DNA from: Streptomyces barringtoniae
GTDB lineage: Bacteria > Actinomycetota > Actinomycetes > Streptomycetales > Streptomycetaceae
DNA length: 64,000 bases
Direction of reading: 5' to 3'
Assembly: GCF_020819595.1 (NCBI RefSeq)
Contig: NZ_JAJHNP010000017.1
Span: 1 to 64,000, forward strand
Positions 1 through 9,387 of the stretch are shown here, piece after piece. Within the stretch, counting starts at the first letter, position 1. Each line of letters opens with the position of its first letter. The notes below the pieces were generated by a model. It had not been told where the DNA came from. It was given only the letters and a program-made list of their open reading frames with translations, and did no database searches. The position numbers and the translations under genes were made by a program.

Positions 1-363
1 GCCCGAGATGATCTTGCCGACCGTCTGCCGCGGGTTCAGCGAGGCGTACGGGTCCTGGAAGATCATCTGGATCTCGGAGCGGATCGGCGCGAGCTCCTTG
101 CGGCCCGCGTGCGTGATGTCCTGCCCGCGGTAGGTGATCTTGCCGCCGGTCGGCTCCAGCAGGCGGGTGATCAGCCGGCCCGTGGTCGACTTGCCGCAGC
201 CCGACTCGCCGACGAGGCCCAGGCTCTCGCCCTCGCCGACCTGGAAGTCCAGCCCGTCCACGGCCTGCACCGCGCCGACGGTACGGCGGATCGGGAATCC
301 GCCCTTGATCGGGAAGTGCTTGGTGAGCCCGGAGACGTCCAGGAGGGGGTTCGTGTTGCTCAT
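1..363 (-). CDS. bldKE: Oligopeptide ABC transporter ATPase (BldKE/OppF-type), 3' end outside window
   Basis: N-terminal 121 codons of a peptide-importer ATP-binding subunit on the minus strand; the rest lies beyond base 1. It begins MSNTNPLLDVSGLTKHFP and contains a normal Walker A (GESGCGKST) and a Q-loop region (IQMIFQDPYASLNPR), the classic OppF/DppF sequence. It energises uptake together with the OppD-type ATPase just upstream (390-1415), with a gap of 26 bases. It is the last gene of a five-gene importer with the order permease, lipoprotein, permease, ATPase, ATPase. That order matches the S. coelicolor bldK locus, so the symbol rests on gene order and neighbourhood, not on a sequence search. 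Confidence 0.85.
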   Translation of the reverse strand, partial: MSNTNPLLDVSGLTKHFPIKGGFPIRRTVGAVQAVDGLDFQVGEGESLGLVGESGCGKSTTGRLITRLLEPTGGKITYRGQDITHAGRKELAPIRSEIQMIFQDPYASLNPRQTVGKIISG

Positions 364-389
364 GGTCGTGAAGTCCCGTCTGGTTTCCG

Positions 390-1415
390 TCAGTTGTGCC
401 GGGTTGCGGCGAAGTCGGAGAAGAGTTCCCGCTTCTGCTCCGCGGTCAGGTGGCACGCGGAGCCCCGGCCGTCGGCCACCTCGAGCGTCGGGCGCTCGGT
501 CGAGCACAGGCCGCCGGCGACCTTCTCGGCGAACGCGCAGCGCGGGTGGAAGCGGCAGCCGGAGGGCGGGTTGAGCAGCGAGGGCGGGGAACCGGGGATG
601 GGGGAGAGCGGCACGTCGACCGGGCCGTCCAGGCTCGGCATCGAGTTCAGCAGGCCCAGCGTGTAGGGGTGGTCCGCGGTGCTCAGCACCTGCTTCTTGG
701 TGCCGCGTTCCACGCACCGGCCGCCGTACATCACCAGCACGTCGTCCGCGATGTCGGCGATGACGCCGAGGTCGTGCGTGATGAAGATGATCGCGGTGCC
801 GAACTCCTGCTGGAGGTCCTTCAGCAGGTCCATGATCTGCGCCTGGACCGTCACGTCGAGGGCCGTGGTCGGCTCGTCGGCGATCAGCAGCTCGGGGTCG
901 CAGACCAGCGCCATGGCGATCATCGCGCGCTGGCGCATACCGCCGGAGAACTGGTGCGGGTAGTCGTCGACGCGGGTCTCGGGCTGGGGGATGCCGACGC
1001 GGCGGAGCATCTCGATCGCACGGTCCCGGGCTTCCTTCTTGGAGGCGCCGGTGTGCTTGCGGTACGTCTCCGCGATCTGGACGCCGATCTTGTGATACGG
1101 CGACAGGGAGGCCAGCGCGTCCTGGAAGATCATGGACATCTTGTTGCCGCGCAGCTTCTCCAGCGTCCGCTCGGAGGCGGTGAGAAGCTCCTGCCCGTCG
1201 AGCACGATCTCGCCCTCCAGGGCGGTGCGCTCGCGGTTGTGCAGGCCCAGGATCGCCAGGTTGGTCACGGACTTGCCGGAGCCGGACTCGCCGACGATGC
1301 CGAGCGTCTTGCCCTTCTCCAGGTCGAAGGAGAGCCCGTCGACGGCCTTGACGATGCCGTCCTCGGTGGAGAAGTGCACGCGCAGGTCGCGGACGGAGAG
1401 GAAGGGGGTGCTCAT
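390..1415 (-). CDS. bldKD: Oligopeptide ABC transporter ATPase (BldKD/OppD-type)
   Basis: Predicted 341-aa ATP-binding subunit. Walker A GESGSGKS, signature FSGGMRQR, Walker B LLIADEPTTALD and switch His (ITHDLG) are intact. The C-terminal oligopeptide extension carries the CRFHPRCAFA cysteine motif and a late Cys (SACHL), as in OppD/DppD proteins that may bind an Fe-S centre. The start MSTPFLSVRDLRVHF was chosen because GGAGAGA lies just upstream; an open frame extends further 5' but overlaps the permease gene. It lies 11 bases downstream of the permease gene and 26 bases upstream of the second ATPase, so all are probably one transcript. It pairs with the OppF-type subunit to drive peptide import. 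Confidence 0.92.
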   Translation of the reverse strand: MSTPFLSVRDLRVHFSTEDGIVKAVDGLSFDLEKGKTLGIVGESGSGKSVTNLAILGLHNRERTALEGEIVLDGQELLTASERTLEKLRGNKMSMIFQDALASLSPYHKIGVQIAETYRKHTGASKKEARDRAIEMLRRVGIPQPETRVDDYPHQFSGGMRQRAMIAMALVCDPELLIADEPTTALDVTVQAQIMDLLKDLQQEFGTAIIFITHDLGVIADIADDVLVMYGGRCVERGTKKQVLSTADHPYTLGLLNSMPSLDGPVDVPLSPIPGSPPSLLNPPSGCRFHPRCAFAEKVAGGLCSTERPTLEVADGRGSACHLTAEQKRELFSDFAATRHN

Positions 1416-1426
1416 CTTGTCTCTCC

Positions 1427-2410
1427 TTATGCGAGGCGGACGCGCGGGTCGATGAGGGCGTACACCGCGTCGACGACGATGTTGAAGACGACGATCGCGC
1501 CGGCGGCCACCATGGTGACACCGAGGAGCATCGGCAGGTCCATGTCCTTCACGGCCTTCACCGAGACGGCGCCGATGCCGTGCAGACCGAAGGTCTGTTC
1601 CGTGATGACCGCACCGCCGAGCAGCGAGCCGAGGTCCAGGCCGAGGATCGTCACGATCGGGCCCATCGCGCCGCGCCAGGCGAAGCGGAAGAACACGGTG
1701 CGCCCGGACAGGCCCTTGGCCCGTGCCGTGCGGACGTAGTCCTCGCTCAGCGTCTCGACCAGCTGGGAGCGGGTCATACGGGTGTAGTTGGCGGTGAAGA
1801 TGATCGCCAGCACGAACCACGGCAGGATGAAGCCCCCGAACCAGGCCCCGGCGTTGTCCGTGAAGCCGGAGTTGTCGTTCGGGCGGGGCAGGAGGTGCCA
1901 CTCGTCGGAGAGGTAGAACATCGCGACGATACCGACGATGTAGATCTGCAGCGACGAACCGATCAGCGACGCCGAAGAGGCGATCTTGTCCAGCGCCTTG
2001 CCCTGCTTGACGGCGGCGATCATGCCGGTGCCGACGCCGAAGACGAAGAAGACGACCGCGCTGCCCAGGGCCAGGGAGATCGTGGTCGGGAAGCGGTCCA
2101 GGATGATGCCCGTGACCGGCTCACGGTTGATGAACGAGTAGCCGAGGCAGGGCGCGTTGCAGTGCCCGTACGACGCGTAGTCGCGGCCCATGAAGACGCC
2201 CTCGAGCCAGTGCCAGTACTGCACCGGCAGCGGATCGTCGATACCCAGGTTGTGCTTTACGAGCGCCAGAGTCTGTGGCGTGCAGACCTTGCCGCAGGCG
2301 ACCCGGGCGGGGTCACGCGGAGCGACGTAGAAGAGGAAGAAGGTGATGGCACTGATGATCAGCAGGATCACCGCTGCGCCGATTGTCCGGCGGACGAGAA
2401 AGCGGAACAT
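1427..2410 (-). CDS. bldKC: Oligopeptide ABC transporter permease (BldKC/DppB-type)
   Basis: 327-aa inner-membrane permease of the DppB/OppB class. It starts MFRFLVRRTIGAAVILLI, has a long periplasmic-type loop after TM1 (ARVACGKVCTPQTLALVKHN) and about six membrane segments. The EAA-type loop that docks on the ATPases is seen as YVRTARAKGLSGRTVFFRFAW. The family partner is a DppC-type permease, encoded here at 4372-5403. The gene sits between the binding protein and the ATPase genes on the same strand. The two cysteines in the first loop (CGKVC) recur in the paralogous permease at 7494-8414 as CGERAC, which suggests a disulfide shared by this subgroup. Confidence 0.92.
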   Translation of the reverse strand: MFRFLVRRTIGAAVILLIISAITFFLFYVAPRDPARVACGKVCTPQTLALVKHNLGIDDPLPVQYWHWLEGVFMGRDYASYGHCNAPCLGYSFINREPVTGIILDRFPTTISLALGSAVVFFVFGVGTGMIAAVKQGKALDKIASSASLIGSSLQIYIVGIVAMFYLSDEWHLLPRPNDNSGFTDNAGAWFGGFILPWFVLAIIFTANYTRMTRSQLVETLSEDYVRTARAKGLSGRTVFFRFAWRGAMGPIVTILGLDLGSLLGGAVITEQTFGLHGIGAVSVKAVKDMDLPMLLGVTMVAAGAIVVFNIVVDAVYALIDPRVRLA

Positions 2411-2506
2411 GGCGATGGGATTCCCTGGGCGACGCCGTGGTGGGGGCGGAAGGGGGACGGGCGGGGCGCCGGTGTGCGGCGCCCCGCCCCTGGACTGGCT
2501 TGGGCG

Positions 2507-4291
2507 TCAGGCCTTCACGTACAGCTTGTACATGACGAACGCCGAGAACAGCGGGTCGAACAGCGCGCCGCCGACCTTCGAGCCGTGCAGGTAGAACCGG
2601 CGCTGGAAGGTCTCGGGGATGATCGGAGCCAGCTCCGTCATGATCTTCTTGTCCAGGTCCTCCCAGGCCGCGCCGGCCTTGGCGGGGTCGGCGATGACCG
2701 CGTTCTTCTTGATCGCGTCGTTGACCCAGCTCACGTTCAGCTGCGAGACGTTGTTGGAGCCGTTGGCGATCGTGGCGCCGTCGAACAGCGGCTGCATGAC
2801 GGTGTAACCGGTCGGCCAGTCCGGGGACCAGCCGAACCACATCACGTCGAAGCTGTTGTTGATCTGCTGGACCTGGTCGTAGTAGCTGGTGGAGTCCACC
2901 GGCTTGACGACCGGGTCGAAGCCCGCCGCCTTCAGGGCGTTGGTGATGACGACCGCCGTCTTGGTGTAGGCGTCGTTGCTGCCCTTGGGGTAGGTGTAGA
3001 CGATCTTCTGGCCGAGCTTGCCGGCCTCCTTCAGCAGCGCCTTGGCCTTCTCCGGGTCACCCTGCGGCTTCTGCAGCTTGCCGTAGACGTCCTGGTGCGC
3101 GTAGCCGAGGATGTCGGGGCTGATGATGGAGGTCGCGTAGTCACCGGCGGCCTGGCCACCGTAGATGCGGCGGATCTGCTCCAGCGGCCAGGCGTGGTTG
3201 AGGGCCTGGCGCACCTTCGGGTCGGTGATGCGCTTGCAGTTGATGGCGTAGTAGTACAGGCCGCTGAGCAGGCCGTTGATGGTGCGCTGCTTCAGCTGCG
3301 GGTCGCCCAGGACCTTCTGCAGACGCTCGGCGGGCACACCGCTGTAGGCCATGACCGAGTACTGGTCGTCGCCGCTCTCGGCGATCAGACGGTCGGTGGC
3401 CGGCAGGGACTCGGTGCCGAACTGGAAGGTGAAGCTGTCCGGGTAGGCGTTGCGGATCGCGTCCGTCGCCGGGTCCCAGTGCGGGTTGCGGACCAGCTTC
3501 AGGGACTTGTCGACCGAGTGCTGGGCGATCTTGTACGGGCCGGCGGAGACCGGGTCCTTGTCGTACTTGTCCTTGGTGTCGTGGCTCACCGGCACGGCGC
3601 CGTAGGAGTGCATCGCCAGCGTGAAGTTGAGGTCCGGGCGGGCGACCTTCAGCTTCAGCGTGATGGTCTTCTTCGCCTTGTCGGTGACGATGGAGTCCAG
3701 GTGCTTGTTGCTGAACGGGCCCTTGTACTTCGAGCGGAAGTCGCTGGAGCCGACGAGCGCGGACTGGACGTACTGCGCGCCCTCGGTGGTGAAGCTGGCG
3801 AAGCCGCGCTCGATGCCGTGGCGGACGTCCTCGACGGTCAGCTCGCTGCCGTCCTCCCACTTCAGACCGTCCTTCAGGGTGAAGGTCCAGGTCTTGCCGC
3901 CGTCGGCCATGGTGCCGGTGTCGGTGGCGAGGTCACCGACCAGCTTCATGGAGCCGTCCATGGCGATCTTGTAGCCGGTCAGGGCACGGACGTAGAGGTT
4001 GGCGACGGTGGAGTTCCAGGCGAAGTAGATCCGCTGCGGGTCCAGGTGGGAGAAGTCGTCCGGACCGATGCCGATGATGTTGCCGCCCTTGCGCGCACCC
4101 GGGATCTCGGGGGCGGGGCCGGTCGAGTCCTCCTTGGTGCCCACGGTCACGTGACCGGTGTACTTGGTCGTGCCGGCGTGGGAGCCGTTGCCGCTGTTCC
4201 CGCCACCTCCGCTGCTGCACGCGGAGAGGACCATGGAGCCGCCGGCCGCGACCGACGTGGCGATGACGAAGTTTCTGCGGGAAAGGGACAT
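2507..4291 (-). CDS. bldKB: Oligopeptide-binding lipoprotein (BldKB-type), Tat signal
   Basis: 594-aa extracellular solute-binding protein, family 5 (SBP_bac_5). The N-terminus has a twin-arginine motif (SRRNFV, residues 4-9), a short hydrophobic stretch and a lipobox ending in Cys25 (LSAC). It therefore looks like a Tat-exported lipoprotein anchored on the outer face of the membrane. A Gly/Ser-rich linker follows, then the long binding domain (for example MADGGKTWTFTLKDGLKWED and the late MWFGWSPDWPTGY). In S. coelicolor the BldK importer takes up an extracellular oligopeptide needed for aerial mycelium formation; that role is inferred from locus organisation. A GC-rich spacer of 96 bases separates it from the downstream permease. 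Confidence 0.9.
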   Translation of the reverse strand: MSLSRRNFVIATSVAAGGSMVLSACSSGGGGNSGNGSHAGTTKYTGHVTVGTKEDSTGPAPEIPGARKGGNIIGIGPDDFSHLDPQRIYFAWNSTVANLYVRALTGYKIAMDGSMKLVGDLATDTGTMADGGKTWTFTLKDGLKWEDGSELTVEDVRHGIERGFASFTTEGAQYVQSALVGSSDFRSKYKGPFSNKHLDSIVTDKAKKTITLKLKVARPDLNFTLAMHSYGAVPVSHDTKDKYDKDPVSAGPYKIAQHSVDKSLKLVRNPHWDPATDAIRNAYPDSFTFQFGTESLPATDRLIAESGDDQYSVMAYSGVPAERLQKVLGDPQLKQRTINGLLSGLYYYAINCKRITDPKVRQALNHAWPLEQIRRIYGGQAAGDYATSIISPDILGYAHQDVYGKLQKPQGDPEKAKALLKEAGKLGQKIVYTYPKGSNDAYTKTAVVITNALKAAGFDPVVKPVDSTSYYDQVQQINNSFDVMWFGWSPDWPTGYTVMQPLFDGATIANGSNNVSQLNVSWVNDAIKKNAVIADPAKAGAAWEDLDKKIMTELAPIIPETFQRRFYLHGSKVGGALFDPLFSAFVMYKLYVKA

Positions 4292-4371
4292 GGTTTCCTG
4301 CTCTGGTCGAGGAGAGATACGAGCTTCTCCGGCGGGCCCCGTCGCCCGGACCGGATGGTGGGACGGGAGGT

Positions 4372-5403
4372 TCAGCGCCCGGCCTTGGGATCCAGCGCGT
4401 CGCGCACCGAGTCGCCGAGGAGGTTGAAGGCGATGACGAAGATCACCATGGTCACGCCCGGGAAGAGCATGTACGTGATGTCGTCCTGGTAGTACTTGGA
4501 CGCGTTCTGGACCATGACGCCCCAGTCCGGGGTCGGGTCGGAGAGGCCGACACCGAGGAAGGCCAGACCGGCTTCGACCGTCACGTACAGCGGAAGGGCC
4601 AAGGTCGCCTGGATGAGGATCGGCGTCCAGAGGTTGGGCAGCAGCTCCTTGAAGATGATCCGCGCCGGGGACGCGCCGGTCACCTTTGCCGCCTCCACGA
4701 ACTCCCGCTCGCGCAGGGCGAGTACCTCACCGCGCAGCAGTCGGGCGATGGGTGCCCAGCCGAACGCGGTCATGACGGTGATGAGGGAGACGACGATGAG
4801 CCACGTCGGGGTCGCCTCGTCGGGCGCGACCAGGATCGTGAGCATCACCGGGAAGAAGCCGATGAAGAACAGGGTCTGCGGGAAGGCCAGCAGGATGTCG
4901 ATGATGCGGCCGACGACGTAGTCCGTCTTGCCGCCGAGGTATCCGGCGGTGATGCCGATGACCACACCGAAGAAGGCCACCAGGACGGTCGTCGCGGTCG
5001 CGATCATGAGGGAGTTGCGGATCGCGTACAGCAGGAACGTGAACACGTCCCGGCCCAGCTGCGGGTCGATGCCGAACCAGAAGTCCCCGCTCATGCCGCC
5101 GTTGGGCGCGACCGGGAAACCGAAGTCGTTGAGCAGGCTCGGGTCGTTCTGGCCGTACGTGGTGTACGGGTCCTTGCCGTAGATCTTTGCGATCAGCGGC
5201 GCGCCGATGCCCACGACGAAGAAGAAGATCACCACAAAGGCGGATATGACGCCCGTCCGGTCCCGCTTGAAGCGGGTCCAGGCCAGCCGTCCCGGAGAGC
5301 GGCTCTCGGTGCCCTTCGGGTTGCCGGGCTTCGCCGATGCGGCGCTGTCTTCTTCGGTCACCTCGAGTGCGGCGGCCGGGGAAGGGGATGCGGGGGTGGT
5401 CAT
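4372..5403 (-). CDS. bldKA: Oligopeptide ABC transporter permease (BldKA/DppC-type)
   Basis: 343-aa DppC/OppC-class permease and the first gene of the leftward importer operon. After a 50-residue polar N-terminus comes GRLAWTRFKRDRTGVISAFV with TM1, then the permease domain with the docking loop (REFVEAAKVTGASPARIIFKE, shortened here to its core EFVEAAKVTGAS) and the typical C-terminus DSVRDALDPK. The start MTTPASPSP was preferred to an upstream in-frame ATG because GGAG lies nine bases before it. An operon that leads with the C-type permease and puts the binding protein second is unusual for dpp/opp operons but is the bldK order. Confidence 0.9.
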   Translation of the reverse strand: MTTPASPSPAAALEVTEEDSAASAKPGNPKGTESRSPGRLAWTRFKRDRTGVISAFVVIFFFVVGIGAPLIAKIYGKDPYTTYGQNDPSLLNDFGFPVAPNGGMSGDFWFGIDPQLGRDVFTFLLYAIRNSLMIATATTVLVAFFGVVIGITAGYLGGKTDYVVGRIIDILLAFPQTLFFIGFFPVMLTILVAPDEATPTWLIVVSLITVMTAFGWAPIARLLRGEVLALREREFVEAAKVTGASPARIIFKELLPNLWTPILIQATLALPLYVTVEAGLAFLGVGLSDPTPDWGVMVQNASKYYQDDITYMLFPGVTMVIFVIAFNLLGDSVRDALDPKAGR

Positions 5404-5868
5404 GATGCTCCGTGCCTTGTGGGTCAAGGCTCCGCAGGGCGCTCCCCTACGGGCTACGCCGGACTTTTTCAACGCAATTCATTCAAGGTCAATAAATTCT
5501 CGGTCGCCTTGGTTGCGTCTTTACCTTCTTTACCTGTACTTGATCATTCCGTAGCTACGCGGGTAGCGTGCCGTGATGAATCCGTGCTTCACATCGGATC
5601 AATCGGGCCAATCGGGCGATGGGTTCGATATGCGGACGGTGGTGTGTCGAAATGCGTACATCGGCCCGACGTAATCCAACGTTTCGGCATCGTTGCACGA
5701 AGATCTGTTGCGCCACCCGCCCAAGATCGTCCGGGCGCTCCCGATCACCGTCCGCTTTCGACCGGCGCGTCCCCCTAACGGCCCCTCAGTCCGACAGCGC
5801 GCATGCGGTATGTGTCATATAAGCCGATATTGGCCGGTACCGGTTCGGTGATCGCGGAGGAGGCAGCC
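5404..5868. promoter_or_regulatory. Divergent control region between the two peptide importer operons
   Basis: 465 bases without a convincing gene between two operons transcribed away from each other. The stretch at about 5465-5600 is markedly AT-richer than its surroundings, which is where promoters of the leftward operon would be expected. Near the rightward gene an AT-rich patch (catataag, about 5816) could be a -10 element. No single -35/-10 pair is convincing on either strand, so promoter positions remain open. Short frames here lack ribosome sites or protein-like composition. Confidence 0.5.
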
Positions 5869-7488
5869 ATGCGGGGTATCGCGCACGCCCGGTGGGCCGC
5901 CGGTGTGATCGCCGCCGGGCTGCTGGCCACCGGATGCGGGGACAGCGGCGGCTTCGGCGGCGCCGGGGTGCTGACCTCCTCCTGGGGCGACCCGCAGAAC
6001 CCGCTGGAGCCCGCCAACACCAACGAGGTGCAGGGCGGCAAGGTCCTCGACATGATCTTCCGGGGTCTGAAGAAGTACGACCCCAGGACCGGCAAGGCGC
6101 AGAACTGGCTCGCCGCGTCCATCGACACCGGCGACTCGCGGAACTTCACCATCAAGGTCAAGGACGGCTGGACCTTCTCCAACGGCGAGAAGGTGACCGC
6201 CCGCTCCTTCGTGGACGCCTGGAACTACGGGGCGAGCCTGCGCAACAACCAGAAGAACGCCTACTTCTTCGCCTACATCGACGGCTACGACAAGGTCCAC
6301 CCCGACAGCGGCACCCAGACCGCCGACACCCTGTCCGGACTCAGGGTCACCGGTCCGGACACCTTCACCGTCCGGCTGAACCAGAAGTTCTCCAGCTTCC
6401 CCGACACCCTCGGCTACGCCGCCTTCGCCCCGCTGCCCCGGGCCTTCTTCACCGACCACGCCGCCTGGCTGAAGAAGCCGGTCGGCAACGGGCCGTACCG
6501 GATCGAGTCGTACACCAGGGGCTCGGCGATGAACCTGAGGAAGTGGGCGGGCTATCCCGGCCCCGACAAGGCGCAGAACGCCGGGGTGACCCTGCTGGTG
6601 TACACCGACAGCAACACCGCCTACACCGACGTGCTGGCCGGCAACCTCGACCTGGTCGACGACGTGCCCTCCACCCAGCTGAAGAACGTCGAGACCGACC
6701 TGAACGGCCGCTACATCAACACCCCGGCCGGCATCCTGCAGACCCTCGCCTTCCCCTACTACGACCCGAAGTGGGACACCCCCGGGGCGACGAAGGTCCG
6801 CACCGGCCTGTCCATGGCGATCAACCGCAGACAGATCACCGAGACCATCTTCCGCGGCACCCGCACCCCCGCCACCGACTGGACCTCCCCGGTCCTCGGC
6901 GCGGCCGGCGGCTACAAGCCCGGGCTGTGCGGCCACGCCTGCGACTACGACCCCGCCCAGGCCAAGAAGCTCATCCAGGAGGGCGGCGGGATCCCCGGCG
7001 GCCAGCTGAAGATCACCTACAACGCGGACACCGGCTCGCACAAGCAGTGGGTGGACGCCGTGTGCAACTCCATCAACAACACGCTCGGCAACGACAAGGC
7101 CTGCGTGGGCAACCCGGTCGGCACCTTCGCTGACTTCCGCAACCAGATCGGGCAGCACAAGATGACCGGCCCCTTCCGGGCCGGCTGGCAGATGGACTAC
7201 CCGTTGATCCAGAACTTCCTGCAGCCGCTGTACTACACGGGCGCCTCCTCCAACGACGGCAAGTGGTCCAACAGCCGGTTCGACCGGCTCGTCGACCGGG
7301 CCAACGCCGAGACCGGGCAGGCCGCGGCCGTCCGGCTGTTCCAGCAGGCCGAGGAGGTCGTCCGCGACAACATGGCGGCCATCCCGCTCTGGTACCAGAA
7401 CGGCAGCGCCGGCTACGCCTCCCGGCTCTCCCACGTGGCGCTCAACCCGTTCAGCGTGCCGGTCTACAACGAGATCAGGGTGGGCTGA
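5869..7488 (+). CDS. Peptide-binding lipoprotein of second Opp-type importer
   Basis: 539-aa family 5 solute-binding protein. MRGIAHARWAAGVIAAGLLA leads to TGC (Cys23), a Sec-type lipoprotein signal with a slightly atypical lipobox (ATGC). The start has GGAGGAGG just upstream; an in-frame ATG 22 codons earlier lacks a good ribosome site. The body contains the family hallmarks WTFSNGEKVTARSFVDAWNY and a late WQMDYPLIQNFLQPLY. It opens a five-gene rightward operon and is separated by only five bases from its permease. It is paralogous to, but clearly different from, the Tat-type binding protein of the leftward operon, so the substrates probably differ. Confidence 0.93.
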   Translation: MRGIAHARWAAGVIAAGLLATGCGDSGGFGGAGVLTSSWGDPQNPLEPANTNEVQGGKVLDMIFRGLKKYDPRTGKAQNWLAASIDTGDSRNFTIKVKDGWTFSNGEKVTARSFVDAWNYGASLRNNQKNAYFFAYIDGYDKVHPDSGTQTADTLSGLRVTGPDTFTVRLNQKFSSFPDTLGYAAFAPLPRAFFTDHAAWLKKPVGNGPYRIESYTRGSAMNLRKWAGYPGPDKAQNAGVTLLVYTDSNTAYTDVLAGNLDLVDDVPSTQLKNVETDLNGRYINTPAGILQTLAFPYYDPKWDTPGATKVRTGLSMAINRRQITETIFRGTRTPATDWTSPVLGAAGGYKPGLCGHACDYDPAQAKKLIQEGGGIPGGQLKITYNADTGSHKQWVDAVCNSINNTLGNDKACVGNPVGTFADFRNQIGQHKMTGPFRAGWQMDYPLIQNFLQPLYYTGASSNDGKWSNSRFDRLVDRANAETGQAAAVRLFQQAEEVVRDNMAAIPLWYQNGSAGYASRLSHVALNPFSVPVYNEIRVG

Positions 7489-7493
7489 GCGGC

Positions 7494-8414
7494 ATGGGGC
7501 GCTATGTCGCACGGCGGCTGCTGCAGATGATCCCCGTGTTCATCGGGTCCACCCTGCTGATCTTCCTCATGGTCAACGTGATGGGCGACCCCATCGCCGG
7601 CCTGTGCGGCGAGCGGGCCTGCGATCCGGCGACGGCCGCCCAGCTGAAGCGGGAGTTCGGCTTGGACAAGCCGCTGTGGCAGCAGTACCTCACCTACATG
7701 GGGAACGTCTTCACCGGAGACTTCGGCACGGCGTTCAACGGCCAGCCGGTCACCGAGCTGATGGCCACCGCGTTCCCCGTCACCATCCGGCTCACGATCG
7801 TCGCCATCCTCTTCGAGATCGTCGTCGGCGTGACGCTGGGCGTGCTCACGGGCATGCGGCGCGGCCGGCCCGTCGACACCGGGGTGCTGCTGTCCACCCT
7901 GGTGGTGATCTCCGTGCCGACCTTCGTCACCGGTCTGCTGCTCCAGCTGCTGCTCGGCATCAAGTGGCAGTGGATCAGCCCGTCGGTGCGCTACGGCAGC
8001 TTCGACGAGCTGATCGTGCCCGGCCTGGTCCTCGCCTCCGTCTCCCTCGCCTACGTCACCCGGCTGACCCGCACCTCCATCGCGGAGAACAAACGGGCCG
8101 ACTACGTCCGTACGGCGATCGCCAAGGGCCTGCCCAGGCGCCGGGTCGTCGTCCGTCACCTGCTGCGCAACTCGCTGATCCCCGTGGTCACCTTCATCGG
8201 GGCCGACATCGGCGCGCTGATGGGCGGTGCGATCGTCACCGAGCGGATCTTCAACATCCACGGCGTCGGCTTCCAGCTGTACCAGGGCATCCTGCGCCAG
8301 AACACCCAGACGGTCGTCGGCTTCGTGACGGTCCTCGTCCTGGTCTTCCTCGTCGCCAACCTCCTCGTCGACCTCCTGTACGCCGTACTCGACCCGAGGA
8401 TCCGCTATGCCTGA
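7494..8414 (+). CDS. Peptide ABC transporter permease (DppB-type)
   Basis: 306-aa integral membrane permease starting MGRYVARRLLQMIPVFIGST, with about six TM segments. The docking loop is YVRTAIAKGLPRRRVVVRH and the C-terminus is DLLYAVLDPRIRYA. The loop after TM1 has the paired cysteines CGERAC also seen in the paralog at 1427-2410. Its stop codon lies inside the next gene (8-base overlap), so it is translationally coupled to the DppC-type partner. It forms the membrane channel with that partner. Confidence 0.93.
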   Translation: MGRYVARRLLQMIPVFIGSTLLIFLMVNVMGDPIAGLCGERACDPATAAQLKREFGLDKPLWQQYLTYMGNVFTGDFGTAFNGQPVTELMATAFPVTIRLTIVAILFEIVVGVTLGVLTGMRRGRPVDTGVLLSTLVVISVPTFVTGLLLQLLLGIKWQWISPSVRYGSFDELIVPGLVLASVSLAYVTRLTRTSIAENKRADYVRTAIAKGLPRRRVVVRHLLRNSLIPVVTFIGADIGALMGGAIVTERIFNIHGVGFQLYQGILRQNTQTVVGFVTVLVLVFLVANLLVDLLYAVLDPRIRYA

Positions 8415-9387
8415 TCAGCAGTACGAGCCCGAGCGCGCGATCGCGGGAACCGGCATGGGCGGCGCGATGGACCTGGGCGCGAGCGAGGCAGCCACCCTGG
8501 AGCGGACCCCGGGCGGCCCGGAGGGCACGGGCCCGGCGGGCAAGCCACGCTCCCTGTGGTCCGACGCCTGGCGGGACCTGCGCCGCAACCCGGTCTTCCT
8601 GGTCTCCGCCGTGGTGATCCTCTTCCTGGTCTTCATCTCCGTCTGGCCCTCGGCGATCGCCTCCGGCAGCCCCCTGAAGTGCGACCTCGCCAAGGCCCAG
8701 GACGGCCCGGGCCCGGGGGCGCCCTTCGGGTACGACGGCCAGGGCTGCAACGTCTACACGCGCACGGTGTACGGCGCCCGTACGTCCGTCACGGTGGGCG
8801 TGCTGGCGACGCTCGGGGTGGGCGTCCTCGGGTCGGTCCTGGGGGCTCTGGCCGGCTACTTCGGCGGCGTCTGGGACTCGATCCTGTCCCGCATCACCGA
8901 CATCTTCTTCGCCATCCCGGTGGTCCTCGGCGGTCTGGTCCTGCTGTCGGTGGTCACCAGCAACACGGTCTGGCCGGTCATCGGCTTCATGGTGCTGCTC
9001 GGCTGGCCGCAGATCGGCCGCATCTCCCGCGGCTCGGTCATCACCGCCAAGCAGAACGACTACGTCCAGGCAGCCCGCGCCCTGGGCGCCTCCGACTCCC
9101 GCATCCTGCTGCGCCACATCGCCCCGAACGCCGTGGCCCCGGTGATCGTGGTGGCGACCATCGCGCTGGGCACCTACATCGCGCTGGAGGCGACGCTGTC
9201 GTACCTCGGCGTAGGCCTGAAGCCGCCCAGCGTCTCCTGGGGCATCGACATCTCCGCCGCCTCCCCCTACATCCGCAACGCCCCGCACGCCCTCCTGTGG
9301 CCCTCGGGCGCCCTGGCCCTCACGGTCCTGGCCTTCATCATGCTCGGCGACGCGGTCCGCGACGCCCTCGATCCGAAGTTGAGGTGA
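8407..9387 (+). CDS. Peptide ABC transporter permease (DppC-type)
   Basis: 326-aa DppC/OppC-class permease. About 55 polar N-terminal residues precede TM1 (NPVFLVSAVVILFLVFISVW); the docking loop has DYVQAARALGASDSRILLRH and the end is MLGDAVRDALDPKLR. The start overlaps the preceding permease by eight bases, and the stop overlaps the following GTG start (GTGA). The whole set from 5869 to 11430 is therefore one tightly coupled transcription unit. The inserted periplasmic loop contains CDLAKAQDGPG and QGCNVYT, two cysteines that could form a disulfide. Confidence 0.93.
   Translation: MPDQQYEPERAIAGTGMGGAMDLGASEAATLERTPGGPEGTGPAGKPRSLWSDAWRDLRRNPVFLVSAVVILFLVFISVWPSAIASGSPLKCDLAKAQDGPGPGAPFGYDGQGCNVYTRTVYGARTSVTVGVLATLGVGVLGSVLGALAGYFGGVWDSILSRITDIFFAIPVVLGGLVLLSVVTSNTVWPVIGFMVLLGWPQIGRISRGSVITAKQNDYVQAARALGASDSRILLRHIAPNAVAPVIVVATIALGTYIALEATLSYLGVGLKPPSVSWGIDISAASPYIRNAPHALLWPSGALALTVLAFIMLGDAVRDALDPKLR

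Noticed and set aside
1580..4492. Open frame of 970 codons on the plus strand opposite the BldK-like genes
   Set aside because: Shadow frame caused by high GC at third positions. It overlaps clear SBP and permease genes and its translation is Val/Arg/Gly-rich without domains.
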